A stretch of DNA of 64,000 nt from an uncultured Acinetobacter sp. (lineage in GTDB: Bacteria > Pseudomonadota > Gammaproteobacteria > Pseudomonadales > Moraxellaceae). The DNA is taken from assembly GCF_947624825.1 (NCBI RefSeq), contig NZ_CANQLZ010000003.1, positions 1 to 64,000 of the forward strand. Reading direction: 5' to 3'. The notes below the pieces were generated by a model, which worked only from the letters and a program-made list of their open reading frames with translations, was not told the DNA's origin and did not search any database. Position 1 is the first letter of the stretch, and every line of letters begins with the position of its first letter. Below, piece by piece: positions 52,869 through 61,835 of the stretch. The position numbers were made by a program, and so were the translations under genes.

Positions 52869-53423
52869 TCATACCTGCGACTCTTTGCCCAACAAGAGCT
52901 GCTGAATTTGCATTTTAAGTTGCTCAATCCATATCGGCTTTACCCCTTCAATCAAACAACGACTGATTAAACCTTCAATCAGTGTATAAATCAGATCAGT
53001 CCATTGGCCTTGTTGTATGTGCTGACAACTTTTTTCAACCAATTGATAAACCATATATTTATGTTGTTGCGCAATTTGTAAGATTGCGTCATGACTATCA
53101 TCGGTTTCAGCCACAGCCCGAACGAATAAACAGCCTTTAAAATCATCTTGTAAAAACCACGCCACATGCCAATCGAGCAGAGCCAAAATGGCGTCCATTC
53201 CAGACAAACCATCTAAGGCAGTTTGTAAATCACCTTGAAATTTTTCATCGCGCTTTTTAAGTACCGCAACAATCAGCTGCTGCTTATTTTTATAGTGGCT
53301 ATATAGTGTGGTTTTAGAGCAACCTGACACATCCCGAATGAGATCTACCCCGACAGCAGTAAAACTGTGCTGATTAAACAGATGTTCTGCTGTGGTTAAA
53401 ATTTTAAGCGCAGATTTAGACAT
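52869..53423 (-). CDS. TetR-family regulator
   Basis: The N-terminal HTH is 'LIRDVSGCSKTTLYSHYKNK', followed by a helical ligand domain with 'WHVAWFLQDDFKGCLFVRAV', the pattern of the AcrR/YcdC-like group. It has 184 residues. It is divergent from the HPP-family gene, with a clear dyad (53445-53458) between them, so it probably controls that gene and itself. The ligand is unknown. Confidence 0.88.
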   Translation of the reverse strand: MSKSALKILTTAEHLFNQHSFTAVGVDLIRDVSGCSKTTLYSHYKNKQQLIVAVLKKRDEKFQGDLQTALDGLSGMDAILALLDWHVAWFLQDDFKGCLFVRAVAETDDSHDAILQIAQQHKYMVYQLVEKSCQHIQQGQWTDLIYTLIEGLISRCLIEGVKPIWIEQLKMQIQQLLLGKESQV

Positions 53424-53444
53424 AAAATTCCTTAAAATAAAACT

Positions 53445-53458
53445 GTACAGGTCTGTAC
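53445..53458. promoter_or_regulatory. TetR-type operator GTACAG-GT-CTGTAC
   Basis: A 6-bp inverted repeat with a 2-bp spacer lies between the divergent TetR and HPP genes, with a core like known TetR-family sites (TACAGN2CTGTA). Confidence 0.75.
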
Positions 53459-53510
53459 TATTTTAATTCTATCGGTATGATGTTAAAAAGACAAGTTACG
53501 GATCTACATA

Positions 53511-53999
53511 ATGAGATTACTTGAACAAACAGGGATAAATCGAGCGGTTGGTATAGACGCACTACGCGGTTGCTTAGGTGGAACATTGAGTATTTTTATA
53601 CTGTTGCAATTAAGCCAAGTCAGTGATTATGTGTGGATTATGGCACCCTTTGGTGCAAGCTGTGTATTGTTGTACGCTGTACCACATTCTCCCTTAGCGC
53701 AAGCGAAAAATGTGATTTTGGGGCATGTGAGTAGTGCTTATGTGGGATTGCTGTTCTTAGAATTTTTTCCTATACACGCATTCACCATTGCTCTAGCAGT
53801 AGGCATTGCCATTGCTGTCATGCAATGTTTAAAGTGCATTCATCCCCCTGCAGGTGCCAATCCTTTGGTAATTTTGTTGACATACCAACAGGTGCACTAT
53901 GGCTGGGATTTTTTGCTGTTTCCAGTCTTGACTGGGGCTGTGCTGTTGGTAATTATTGCAAAAATCTTGAATAGATTGATGCGAAGATCAGCCCTTTAA
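53511..53999 (+). CDS. HPP-family membrane protein
   Basis: This 162-residue membrane protein has four or five hydrophobic segments and the family signature 'CIHPPAGANPLV' (HPP and a polar GANP). 'WIMAPFGASCVLLYA' is also conserved. Some HPP proteins transport nitrite in plastids and cyanobacteria, but bacterial members without added domains are uncharacterised. Its divergent partner is the TetR gene. Confidence 0.85.
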   Translation: MRLLEQTGINRAVGIDALRGCLGGTLSIFILLQLSQVSDYVWIMAPFGASCVLLYAVPHSPLAQAKNVILGHVSSAYVGLLFLEFFPIHAFTIALAVGIAIAVMQCLKCIHPPAGANPLVILLTYQQVHYGWDFLLFPVLTGAVLLVIIAKILNRLMRRSAL

Positions 54000-54001
54000 T
54001 T

Positions 54002-54961
54002 TTAACTGGATTTTTGTCTGGTGGCGAGCCAACACAACACAGCCCCCAAAGTCACGCACAACACCCCTTGCCAAAAGATCCACGACAAACTGGTACTCAG
54101 AAAAAATGCGGCAAATACAGCAGACAATACCGGAGTAAAGTAAGATGCTCCTGCCAACAAGGTCATGTTGCCAGATAAAATCCCGATGTTCCATGTGCCA
54201 TATCCTAAGCCAAGTCCTGCAGCAGCCAGCAGTAAAATCAAGCTATTGTCTACGGTAAAAATTAAACTTGGTGCCCCAATAAAAGCATATTTTATCCATA
54301 ACACCACCGCCACTAAGGCAAAAAACAAAGTCACCACATTATGTCCTTGGGAAGTGCGTACCGTGACTGCACAATACAAGCCCCATAGAATGGCTGCTGC
54401 AAAAGCCAAGCTATAACTGAGTGGATTACTGAGTAAGTTGGCCCATACTTGCGCCATATTCAGCCCAGTTTCAGCGGACAATACCAAAAAAATCCCAATC
54501 ATAGCAGCCGCACAACCCGGCACTATTAGGCCATTGGCTTTGACATTGTTCAATAAAATGGCAAATAACAAAGTAAAAGTCGGCCATAGATAATTGATCA
54601 TGCCCACTTCAATCGCTTGGCGAGAATTTTGTGCATAGCCAATGGCAAGGGCAAAGCATAATTCATAGGCAATAAACAATAAACTGCCCCAAAATAAATA
54701 ACGCTTAGGCACGTCTTTTAACTTAGGTAAGCCAATGGTAAAAAATAAAATGAGTGTGGCTAGGGTATAAATCAATGCCGCACCTGCCACAGCACCAAAA
54801 CTTTGACTCACACTACGCATTAATCCCACGTTACTGCTCCACAAAAACACTGCGCTTAAGCCAATCAGCGTGGCAGTGTTTGGCGTTAATTGAGGCAAAT
54901 ATCTGAGCAGCATGGTGGATAATCCTAAGCACAAAAGAGGAAGTTTTATTCTAATTTTCAA
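54002..54961 (-). CDS. EamA-family exporter, YddG-like
   Basis: This drug/metabolite transporter has about ten membrane helices in two EamA repeats over 319 residues. 'SAVFLWSSNVGLMRSVSQSFG' opens the first repeat and 'YFTPVLSAVFAAFFLSTSLS' is the second-repeat end. It resembles YddG, an aromatic amino-acid exporter. The substrate here is inferred only by this likeness. It is convergent with the HPP gene (2 bp apart). Confidence 0.82.
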   Translation of the reverse strand: MKIRIKLPLLCLGLSTMLLRYLPQLTPNTATLIGLSAVFLWSSNVGLMRSVSQSFGAVAGAALIYTLATLILFFTIGLPKLKDVPKRYLFWGSLLFIAYELCFALAIGYAQNSRQAIEVGMINYLWPTFTLLFAILLNNVKANGLIVPGCAAAMIGIFLVLSAETGLNMAQVWANLLSNPLSYSLAFAAAILWGLYCAVTVRTSQGHNVVTLFFALVAVVLWIKYAFIGAPSLIFTVDNSLILLLAAAGLGLGYGTWNIGILSGNMTLLAGASYFTPVLSAVFAAFFLSTSLSWIFWQGVLCVTLGAVLCWLATRQKSS

Positions 54962-55122
54962 GCATGATGAGCCAAATACCGATCATATTCAAGCCTCACT
55001 TACAAAGCATGAAAAAGTGCACTCAATTTGCAGCTCAAAGTAAAAAATTGCCATGATTTTATGGGCAAAAGCACAATCACGTCTGCTATATTAGCAAGCT
55101 GTTTAAACACATGAGAATGACA

Positions 55123-55749
55123 ATGTATACCGGTATTGTGCTTGGGACTGAACGCATTGAGGCGATTGAACAGCATGATGGTTTTCATACCATTTTTGTC
55201 AGCAACCAAAAGGGCTTTATGAATGATGCTTTTATTGGCGCGAGTATTGCGCTTGATGGCACATGTTTAACAGTGACCGGCATCAGTGAAGATAAAAGCT
55301 TAGTCAGTTTTGATATCGGACAGGTCAGCCTTGATTTGACTACATTGGGTCAGTTAAAAGAAGATGATGTGGTCAATATTGAACGTTCATTTAAAATGGG
55401 CATGGAAAATGGTGGACATAACCTGTACGGGCATATTGAAGGCACAGCTAAAATCGTCAACATCCTTCATATTGGGCAGACGGTACAGTTTGATATTCAA
55501 ATTCCAACACAGTGTATGAAGTACTTTTTCTTAAAAGGCTTTATTGGCTTACATGGCTGTAGTCTAACCATTAACCGGGTAGATTTAGCCGCTGAGCAAA
55601 TTTCAGTGAATTTAATTCCAGAAACCTTACGTTTAACTAAATTTGGTCAGATGCAAATCGGAGATCAAGTTAATTTTGAGATTGATCAGACCACACGTAC
55701 TTTGGTTGACACCTTAGAAAACATTTATGCACGTAAAACTGTAGTTTAA
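55123..55749 (+). CDS. ribE: Riboflavin synthase (alpha chain)
   Basis: This enzyme dismutates two 6,7-dimethyl-8-ribityllumazine molecules into riboflavin. The N-terminus 'MYTGIVLGTERIEAI' and the two lumazine-binding repeats are typical: 'GTCLTVTGI' with 'GGHNLYGHIEGTA', and 'GCSLTINRV' with 'LIPETLRLTKFG'. It is 208 residues, as in E. coli RibC. The track ORF opens at 55111, but MYTG at 55123 is the normal start. No FMN riboswitch is seen, and no other rib gene is near. Confidence 0.9.
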   Translation: MYTGIVLGTERIEAIEQHDGFHTIFVSNQKGFMNDAFIGASIALDGTCLTVTGISEDKSLVSFDIGQVSLDLTTLGQLKEDDVVNIERSFKMGMENGGHNLYGHIEGTAKIVNILHIGQTVQFDIQIPTQCMKYFFLKGFIGLHGCSLTINRVDLAAEQISVNLIPETLRLTKFGQMQIGDQVNFEIDQTTRTLVDTLENIYARKTVV

Positions 55750-55816
55750 TCATCAAGGGCCTTAACATTTAAGATGAAGGCCTTTTAAAAACCTAAAGAG
55801 GCTTTATTTAAGCGTA

Positions 55817-56701
55817 TCAAGTAAAATCATGTTGCAACAACATATGCAAAAAGCGCTCAGATAGATGAGACAGTTGCCCATTTTTATTATAAACCACACC
55901 TACATCTAATAATTCACCGTGATCTTCGATTTCAATTAAGCAGTGTTGCTGTAAATCAATATGTCCTTGAAAATGCCGTGGAATGGCACTTACCCCTAAA
56001 CCATGTGCAGTAAAATGTGCCAAAGCATTGATATGATGGCATTCAACTTTCACATTTAAGCCAATGCCGTGAACTTGGCAATGCTGCTCTAGAATATGTC
56101 GTACAATAGAAGGCCGTTGTAGGGTCACAAAAGGCTCTGAACACAGCTCTAACCACGTGATGCGATCACGTTGACTTAAATGGTGTTGTTTAGGAATGAG
56201 TGCCACGAAGCCTTCAGAAAACAGGGGTTTAAACATCAGTTGAGGATGGTTTTTTGGCTCAAAACAAATCCCGATTTCAAAAAATCCCTCTTGCACTTTT
56301 TCAAGAATTTTCTCGTGGGTAATGTCATGAATGGAAAAATGAATATTTGGGTGTTGCTGTGAAAACGCATAGATGACTTGCGGTAACACAGAATGCGTGA
56401 CAAAACTCATTGATGCAACATTGAGCGTTCCACGATGAAACTCAAAGCGCTGTTTGACATCTTTTTCCATTTCTTCCCATTGCGCCAATACTTTTTTTGC
56501 ATAAGGCATGAGCACTTGCCCTTCAGGACTCATGTCCACACGGCGTGTACTGCGTATAAATAATTTACCTCCCAATTCCTCCTCTAGAGTTTTAATACAT
56601 AAACTCAAAGCCGATTGGGTCAGGCATAATTCATTGGCGGCTTGTGCATAGTTTAAGGTACGTGCCAACACTAAAAAGGCTTTTAATTGTTTAAAGGTCA
56701 T
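55817..56701 (-). CDS. LysR-family regulator
   Basis: Residues 1-60 form the LysR HTH ('RTLNYAQAANELCLTQSALSL'), followed by the linker helix and the two-lobed periplasmic-binding-like effector domain ('GTLNVASMSFVTHSVLPQVI', 'FEIGICFEPKNHP'). It has 294 residues, the normal length. It is divergent from the 3-hydroxybutyrate dehydrogenase gene, so it may activate it in response to a ketone body or related acid (inference). Confidence 0.88.
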   Translation of the reverse strand: MTFKQLKAFLVLARTLNYAQAANELCLTQSALSLCIKTLEEELGGKLFIRSTRRVDMSPEGQVLMPYAKKVLAQWEEMEKDVKQRFEFHRGTLNVASMSFVTHSVLPQVIYAFSQQHPNIHFSIHDITHEKILEKVQEGFFEIGICFEPKNHPQLMFKPLFSEGFVALIPKQHHLSQRDRITWLELCSEPFVTLQRPSIVRHILEQHCQVHGIGLNVKVECHHINALAHFTAHGLGVSAIPRHFQGHIDLQQHCLIEIEDHGELLDVGVVYNKNGQLSHLSERFLHMLLQHDFT

Positions 56702-57033
56702 TGTAGGTCTTCATTTTTGTTCAAGCTTGCCAAGCAAAGCGAGTCTGGTTTTTTTTAAAGTGCTCAGTATTCATGAGTTTTTCTTATTAACCAAGCATTA
56801 TTTTCAACCTATTCAAGTCTATGTTTCTTTTATAGTGCTAAATGATCGTAGGTTTTTTAGCTTAAAGTTTATATTGTAGCTGTGATAACAGCACGGTGAT
56901 TGGCTTGCCACGCTATAAGACTAACCTATAAAAAATTGCCTAATCATAGTTTGACCATAAAACCATAATCACACACTTTACAGGATCGGGCACGATATGG
57001 TTGGGCAGCGTATAAAATTCAAGGAAGATAAGC
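56702..57033. other. Divergent regulatory region between LysR and bdhA genes
   Basis: About 330 bp with no gene. It should hold the promoters of both genes and a LysR site. AAGGAAG is the ribosome binding site of the dehydrogenase gene. I found no single convincing LysR dyad by eye. Confidence 0.45.
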
Positions 57034-57819
57034 ATGGAACAACTTTTAAAAGATAAAGTGGCTTTTATTACAGGATCTGCCAGTGGCATTGGGCTCAAGA
57101 TTGCGCAAAAATTTGCCCAAGCTGGTGCAAAAGTCGTGATTTGTGATGTCAATGTGGAAAAATGCCAGCAAGCTGCACAACAGCTACAACAACAAGGCTT
57201 TGAGGTCTTAAGTGCGCCGTGTGACGTCAGCGATGAGTCCCAATATCAACAGGCCATTCAAGACAGCCATACGCATTTTGGGCACTTAGACATTTTAATT
57301 AATAATGCAGGCTTTCAGCATGTGGCCATCATTGAAGAGTTCCCGACTGCAACTTTTCAAAAACTCCTCGATGTCATGTTAGTGGGGGCATTTATTGGCA
57401 TTAAACATGTTTTACCCATTATGAAACGTCAGAAATTTGGACGCATTATTAATATGGCATCGATTAACGGTTTAATTGGTTTTGCAGGTAAAGCCGGCTA
57501 TAACAGTGCCAAACATGGGGTCATTGGATTGACTAAAGTTGCTGCCTTAGAATGTGCCCGTGAGGGAATTACCGTCAATGCTTTATGTCCGGGCTATGTC
57601 GACACACCTTTAGTGCGTGGTCAGATTGTAGATTTAGCCAAGACACGTCAAATCAGTGAAGACTATGCACTTGAAGATGTTATTTTGGCCATGGTACCGC
57701 AAAAGCGTTTATTGTCGGTTGAAGAAATTGCCGACTATGCAATTTTCTTGGCAAGTGACAAATCAGGTGCTATTACCGGTCAAGCCGTAGTGATGGATGG
57801 CGGCTATACTGCACAATAA
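57034..57819 (+). CDS. bdhA: 3-hydroxybutyrate dehydrogenase (SDR family)
   Basis: This NAD-dependent short-chain dehydrogenase probably oxidises (R)-3-hydroxybutyrate to acetoacetate. Motifs are 'ITGSASGIGLKIA' (cofactor), 'INNAGFQHV', catalytic Ser in 'NMASINGLIG' and 'YNSAKHG' with Tyr and Lys. 'FQHVAIIEEF' and 'CPGYVDTPLVRGQI' are typical of 3-hydroxybutyrate dehydrogenases. It has 261 residues. The divergent LysR gene is its likely regulator. Confidence 0.88.
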   Translation: MEQLLKDKVAFITGSASGIGLKIAQKFAQAGAKVVICDVNVEKCQQAAQQLQQQGFEVLSAPCDVSDESQYQQAIQDSHTHFGHLDILINNAGFQHVAIIEEFPTATFQKLLDVMLVGAFIGIKHVLPIMKRQKFGRIINMASINGLIGFAGKAGYNSAKHGVIGLTKVAALECAREGITVNALCPGYVDTPLVRGQIVDLAKTRQISEDYALEDVILAMVPQKRLLSVEEIADYAIFLASDKSGAITGQAVVMDGGYTAQ

Positions 57820-57858
57820 GAGGGTGCCAATACTGCCTGAATCTCTAGGCAGTATTTT

Positions 57859-58554
57859 TTAACAAATCAGCAATAGACGATATTCACCATCTTTTTCAAC
57901 CGGTGCACGATGCACACAAGGAGCAACTTCTTGGGTAGGATGATCAACAGCCAAACGCCACAAATGTCCTACCCCCACATTAATTGGCTTGGCATCTGGT
58001 AAAGCCTGATAATGCAAATCAAAAAAATATTCTGTTAAAAACTGCTCAAAACCAGCTTCAGGTCCCTCATACAAAGCCAACAGTTGCGCTTTAACACTTG
58101 GAATTAAGATTTTTTGTTGAACTTGATCATTGGGCAACAGTTCACTGGCTGCGCCGTGATAAGTGCATAAAAAAGTATCTGTTGCTATAGGTGAGCGATC
58201 CACATGATATGAATAAACATCAGTTGCAATAAAATCGAGCTCATCATCGCGTGCATAGCACTGAATTAAATTCAGCACTGGTGCTGCACCAAGCGCAGTA
58301 AGTTGTTGTAAGTCTTTCAAAATGATTTGACGTGCTAAATCACCTTGCAAGGATAAATCAAGCGCGAGTAAGTCCGCAACGGATACCTCGGTGACATTGT
58401 CCTCTAAAGTCAAGCGACTCACAATTTCTTTAAAATCACCCACCAAAGCTCGCGACCAACATAAGGCATTGATTGTGCCTTGATATTTGGTGGTTACCAA
58501 TTCATTAAAATCACTTACCAAAGCAACGTTAGGCGAGGGGGAGATGAGATGCAT
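57859..58554 (-). CDS. DUF1826 family protein
   Basis: This 231-residue cytoplasmic protein has the DUF1826 pattern: 'NALCWSRALVGDF', 'YHVDRSPIATDTFLCTYHG' and 'APCVHRAP'. The spaced His, Asp, Cys and His residues could hold a metal. The function is unknown. It is convergent with bdhA and followed by arsC in the same direction after 240 bp, but that gap makes a shared transcript uncertain. Confidence 0.8.
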   Translation of the reverse strand: MHLISPSPNVALVSDFNELVTTKYQGTINALCWSRALVGDFKEIVSRLTLEDNVTEVSVADLLALDLSLQGDLARQIILKDLQQLTALGAAPVLNLIQCYARDDELDFIATDVYSYHVDRSPIATDTFLCTYHGAASELLPNDQVQQKILIPSVKAQLLALYEGPEAGFEQFLTEYFFDLHYQALPDAKPINVGVGHLWRLAVDHPTQEVAPCVHRAPVEKDGEYRLLLIC

Positions 58555-58796
58555 AGCAATTTATCAAAAATCGAGGGTGACCATTTTAAGACAATTGCAT
58601 GATCAAATGTAGCCTTAAATCAGGGCTAAATCGCTTAGTTTGTTATGATTTTCATCACCTTCGCAAGATGTTCACTATAACGATCACCAATTGAAGTCAA
58701 TCTAGTCATGCTCATTAAACTCATGGCGCTTGCGAAGTTACTTTTAAGCTCACCGTAATTTTAAAGCGTAATGACTTTAAAATACATGCAACGGAT

Positions 58797-59225
58797 TTAT
58801 TTCATCCGCTGACCCGCTTGATCAATGATCATTTCACCATCTTCTTTGGTAAAAGCACCTCGTTGAGGCACAGCTAAAATATCTAAAACAATTTCAGATG
58901 GTCGACACAATTTCACCCCCAATTCAGTCACGACAAATGGGCGATTGATTAAAATTGGATGCTCAAGCATAAACTGAATAAGCTGCTCATCTGTCCAATG
59001 AGGTCGATCCAATTTAAGCGTTTCAAAAGGTTCTACATTTTGACGAAGCGCTTCACGTACACAAAGACCTGCTTGTGCTATTAAAGCCATCAGCTCATTC
59101 TTGCTTGGCGGGTTCACAAGATACTCAATAATTTCAGGTTCTTCTCCTGTATTACGAATCAAAGCCAATGTATTTCTTGATGTTCCACACGCAGGGTTGT
59201 GATAGATCTTAACGTTTGATGACAT
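58797..59225 (-). CDS. arsC: Arsenate reductase (ArsC, glutaredoxin type)
   Basis: This enzyme reduces arsenate to arsenite using glutathione and glutaredoxin. The catalytic Cys is in 'HNPACGTSRNTL', with 'RPHWTDEQLIQFMLEHPILI' and 'NRPFVVTELGVKLCRPSE' further on, including the oxyanion-binding Arg residues. At 142 residues it is typical of the E. coli plasmid type. It is divergent from arsR, acr3 and arsH, and the ArsR operator lies between. Confidence 0.95.
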   Translation of the reverse strand: MSSNVKIYHNPACGTSRNTLALIRNTGEEPEIIEYLVNPPSKNELMALIAQAGLCVREALRQNVEPFETLKLDRPHWTDEQLIQFMLEHPILINRPFVVTELGVKLCRPSEIVLDILAVPQRGAFTKEDGEMIIDQAGQRMK

Positions 59226-59266
59226 GATATTTACTCAGAGCTGAATCATATTGCATTTATATATGG

Positions 59267-59278
59267 ATATACGTATAT
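59267..59278. promoter_or_regulatory. Probable ArsR operator ATATACGTATAT
   Basis: A perfect 12-bp palindrome lies in the 82-bp gap between the divergent arsC and arsR genes, inside a longer AT-rich dyad-like stretch. ArsR repressor binding here would control both directions. Confidence 0.65.
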
Positions 59279-59307
59279 TTGCAATAGCATATATTTGAGT
59301 TTAGATT

Positions 59308-59622
59308 ATGGATCAAGCAGATTTCTTTAAATGTCTATCTGACCAAACTCGTTTGGATATCTTAAAAATTATCTTACAAAGAAAAAATGTCTGTGTGTGT
59401 GAAATCACAGAGATTTTACAATTGAGCCAACCTAAGATTTCTCGCCACTTAGCTTTACTGCGTAACTTGTTAATTTTACTGGATGAGCGTAAAGGGCAGT
59501 GGGTGTATTACCGCTTAAATCCTGATTTACCCGTGTGGGCAACATCTATTCTTGAGGTATTAAAGGATGAAGTACTGAATTCACCTTCGAGCAACTTATC
59601 AATCTCTATGCAATGTGAGTAA
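59308..59622 (+). CDS. arsR: Arsenic-responsive repressor (ArsR)
   Basis: This 104-residue winged-helix repressor leaves DNA when it binds As(III) or Sb(III). The metal site is '[11 protein letters not shown]', the ELCVCDL-like motif in the DNA-binding helix, and the HTH is '[13 protein letters not shown]'. It heads an arsR-acr3-arsH operon and overlaps the acr3 ORF. Confidence 0.93.
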   Translation: MDQADFFKCLSDQTRLDILKIILQRKNVCVCEITEILQLSQPKISRHLALLRNLLILLDERKGQWVYYRLNPDLPVWATSILEVLKDEVLNSPSSNLSISMQCE

Positions 59623-59626
59623 TGGG

Positions 59627-60667
59627 ATGGCCACTTCAAAACTCTCATTTTTAGATCGAAACCTTACGCTATGGATTTTTATTGCCATGGCAATAGGCGT
59701 AGGTATTGGGGTATTTTTCCCTCAAACATCCGTGCTGCTCGATCAATTTAGCATCAACTCAGTCAATATCCCGATTGCAATCGGGCTTATCTTGATGATG
59801 TATCCACCCCTTGCCAAAGTAGACTATGCAAGCTTGCCCAAAGTCTTTGAAGATAAGCGCACCCTTGTATTATCTTTAGTTCAAAATTGGCTGATCGCAC
59901 CTTGCTTAATGTTTGCATTGGCAATCATTTTTTTGCATGCCTATCCTGAATACATAACAGGGCTTATTCTGATTGGTTTAGCCCGCTGTATTGCAATGGT
60001 CTTGGTTTGGAATAACTTGGCAGGTGGTGATAATCAGTATGTGGCAGCCTTAGTCGCATTTAATAGTATCTTCCAAATTTTATTCTTTAGTACCTACGCT
60101 TGGTTGTTCTTAACCTTCTTACCGCCATTTTTTGGGGTAAAAGCACAAATTATTGATGTGAGTTTTTGGACAATTACCCAAGCGGTACTGATTTATCTCG
60201 GCATCCCATTCTTACTTGGTTTTTTAACTCGATTAATTTTAGTTAAAAATAAAGGTTTGGATTGGTATCAAGATAAATTTATTCCAAAAATCAGCCCACT
60301 GAGTCTGATCGCTCTTTTATTTACCATCGTAGCGATGTTTAGTCTGAAAGGTGGCGAAGTCGTCAGCCTTCCTCTAGATGTACTTAGAATCGCTATTCCT
60401 TTGACCATTTACTTTGTTGCGATGTTCTTTATCAGCTTCTTTATGAGTAAGTGGATGGGCAATGACTACCCTAAAACCACTGCTATTTCCTTTACTGCGG
60501 CAGGCAATAATTTTGAATTGGCACTTGCTGTTGCAATTGCCACTTTTGGACTCGCCTCACCTGTCGCGTTCACCACCGTGATTGGCCCGCTTGTTGAAGT
60601 ACCTGTATTGATTGTCTTAGTGACAGTTTCGCTATGGCTGAGAAAAAAAGTGTTTAAAGAGGCATGA
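59627..60667 (+). CDS. acr3: Arsenite efflux permease (Acr3 family)
   Basis: This inner-membrane As(III) exporter of the BASS fold has about ten helices. The conserved Cys is in '[19 protein letters not shown]', and '[15 protein letters not shown]' and '[10 protein letters not shown]' are further signatures. It is Acr3 and not the unrelated ArsB. The ORF opens at a GTG (59615). I prefer the ATG at 59627, which has GAG at a fair distance. It overlaps arsH. Confidence 0.92.
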   Translation: MATSKLSFLDRNLTLWIFIAMAIGVGIGVFFPQTSVLLDQFSINSVNIPIAIGLILMMYPPLAKVDYASLPKVFEDKRTLVLSLVQNWLIAPCLMFALAIIFLHAYPEYITGLILIGLARCIAMVLVWNNLAGGDNQYVAALVAFNSIFQILFFSTYAWLFLTFLPPFFGVKAQIIDVSFWTITQAVLIYLGIPFLLGFLTRLILVKNKGLDWYQDKFIPKISPLSLIALLFTIVAMFSLKGGEVVSLPLDVLRIAIPLTIYFVAMFFISFFMSKWMGNDYPKTTAISFTAAGNNFELALAVAIATFGLASPVAFTTVIGPLVEVPVLIVLVTVSLWLRKKVFKEA

Positions 60668-60672
60668 GTTAC

Positions 60673-61377
60673 ATGAACTTACCCAATATTGATCTTGGTC
60701 TTTTAGAAAAGCCGACTTTAGAAAAAGTTCAGGCAAAAAAGCTTGAACATCAACCCAAAATCCTGCTTCTGTATGGCTCAAATCGTGATCGATCATATAG
60801 TCGTTTAGCTGTTCAAGAAGCCGGTCGCATCCTTGAATATTTTGGTGCGGAGGTGAAAATCTTCCATCCAAAAGGACTACCACTGCCTGAAGATGCTGAT
60901 ATGCAACATCCAAAGGTCAAAGAACTGCATGAGCTTTTAGCTTGGTCAGAAGGCATGGTATGGTGTTCGCCTGAGCGTCATGGCGCAATGAGCTCAATTT
61001 TAAAAGCTCAAATTGATTGGATTCCATTAGCAGCAGGTGCAATCCGTGCAACGCAAGGTAAAACTTTAGCAGTGATGCAAGTCTGTGGCGGTTCACAGTC
61101 ATTTAATGCTGTTAATCAATTGCGTATTTTAGGACGTTGGATGCGGATGATCACCATTCCAAATCAGTCCTCAGTACCTAAAGCATTTCTTGAGTTTGAG
61201 GAAGATGGGCGTATGAAACCGTCTGCTTATTACCAAAGAATTGTCGATGTGATGGAGGAGCTTTATAAATTTACGTTGTTAACCAGAGGGCAATCAGCTT
61301 ATCTGACTGATCGTTACTCTGAACGTGTTGAAAGTGCAGAAGAACTTTCAAAACGTGTGAATCAAAAGAAGATTTAA
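60673..61377 (+). CDS. arsH: Organoarsenical/NADPH-FMN oxidoreductase (ArsH)
   Basis: This flavodoxin-like NADPH:FMN oxidoreductase oxidises trivalent organoarsenicals. The FMN site is '[17 protein letters not shown]', with '[20 protein letters not shown]' as the ArsH signature and '[15 protein letters not shown]' further on. AGAGG fits the second ATG (60673, 'MNLPNIDLG') better than the first (60664), which overlaps acr3. A terminator follows 70 bp after the stop. Confidence 0.93.
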   Translation: MNLPNIDLGLLEKPTLEKVQAKKLEHQPKILLLYGSNRDRSYSRLAVQEAGRILEYFGAEVKIFHPKGLPLPEDADMQHPKVKELHELLAWSEGMVWCSPERHGAMSSILKAQIDWIPLAAGAIRATQGKTLAVMQVCGGSQSFNAVNQLRILGRWMRMITIPNQSSVPKAFLEFEEDGRMKPSAYYQRIVDVMEELYKFTLLTRGQSAYLTDRYSERVESAEELSKRVNQKKI

Positions 61378-61446
61378 TTTTCTAAAACTCACACCACAAG
61401 GTTTCTACAAGATGAGATTGTCCTGACATGTAAGACATGTCTATTT

Positions 61447-61475
61447 AGCCCAGTGCTCACACGCTGGGCTTTTTT
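61447..61475 (+). terminator. Terminator of the ars operon
   Basis: AGCCCAG pairs with CTGGGCT around a loop of about 10 nt and is followed by TTTTT. Confidence 0.88.
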
Positions 61476-61638
61476 ATGGGTAAGATTTTTAATGCCTATT
61501 TTTAATAAAAATAAAGCATTATGGATGAGCTGAAGTACACTTTAATTCATTGCATCGAGCAATATTATAAGATTAGACGGCAGTTAAATTTCAACCAGTT
61601 TAATGACTCAATATGTCTAGCTTTTGGCAGGTAGACTA

Positions 61639-61761
61639 ATGAAACAGATGAATGATTTTGATTTGAAGCGATATGAACTCATTTTAAATCTTTTGACTTT
61701 GTTGGGCAAAACCAAAAGATCATTTTGTAATTCATGTGGTTTGGTAGGCTGGTCAACCTAG
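61639..61761 (+). CDS. Possible 40-residue small protein
   Basis: An open frame too short for the track starts with ATG 6 nt after a GCAGGTAG segment. It encodes a charged peptide with 'DFDLKRYELILNLLTLLGKT' and a Cys pair near the end ('FCNSCGLVGWST'). No family is recognised. It lies in the 457-bp gap between arsH and the MFS gene, which has no other gene. It may be chance. Confidence 0.3.
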   Translation: MKQMNDFDLKRYELILNLLTLLGKTKRSFCNSCGLVGWST

Positions 61762-61779
61762 CTGGCGATATCCAAAAAA

Positions 61780-61802
61780 AAGACAAGCACAATGCTTGTC
61801 TT
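61780..61802 (-). terminator. Terminator of the MFS gene
   Basis: AAGACAAGCA and TGCTTGTCTT form a 10-bp stem with a 3-nt loop. The A-run at 61773-61781 gives a U-run on the reverse transcript, 34 bp beyond the MFS stop. Confidence 0.88.
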
Positions 61803-61835
61803 GAGTTGGGTTTTGCATGCCATTTTATGGCATGT

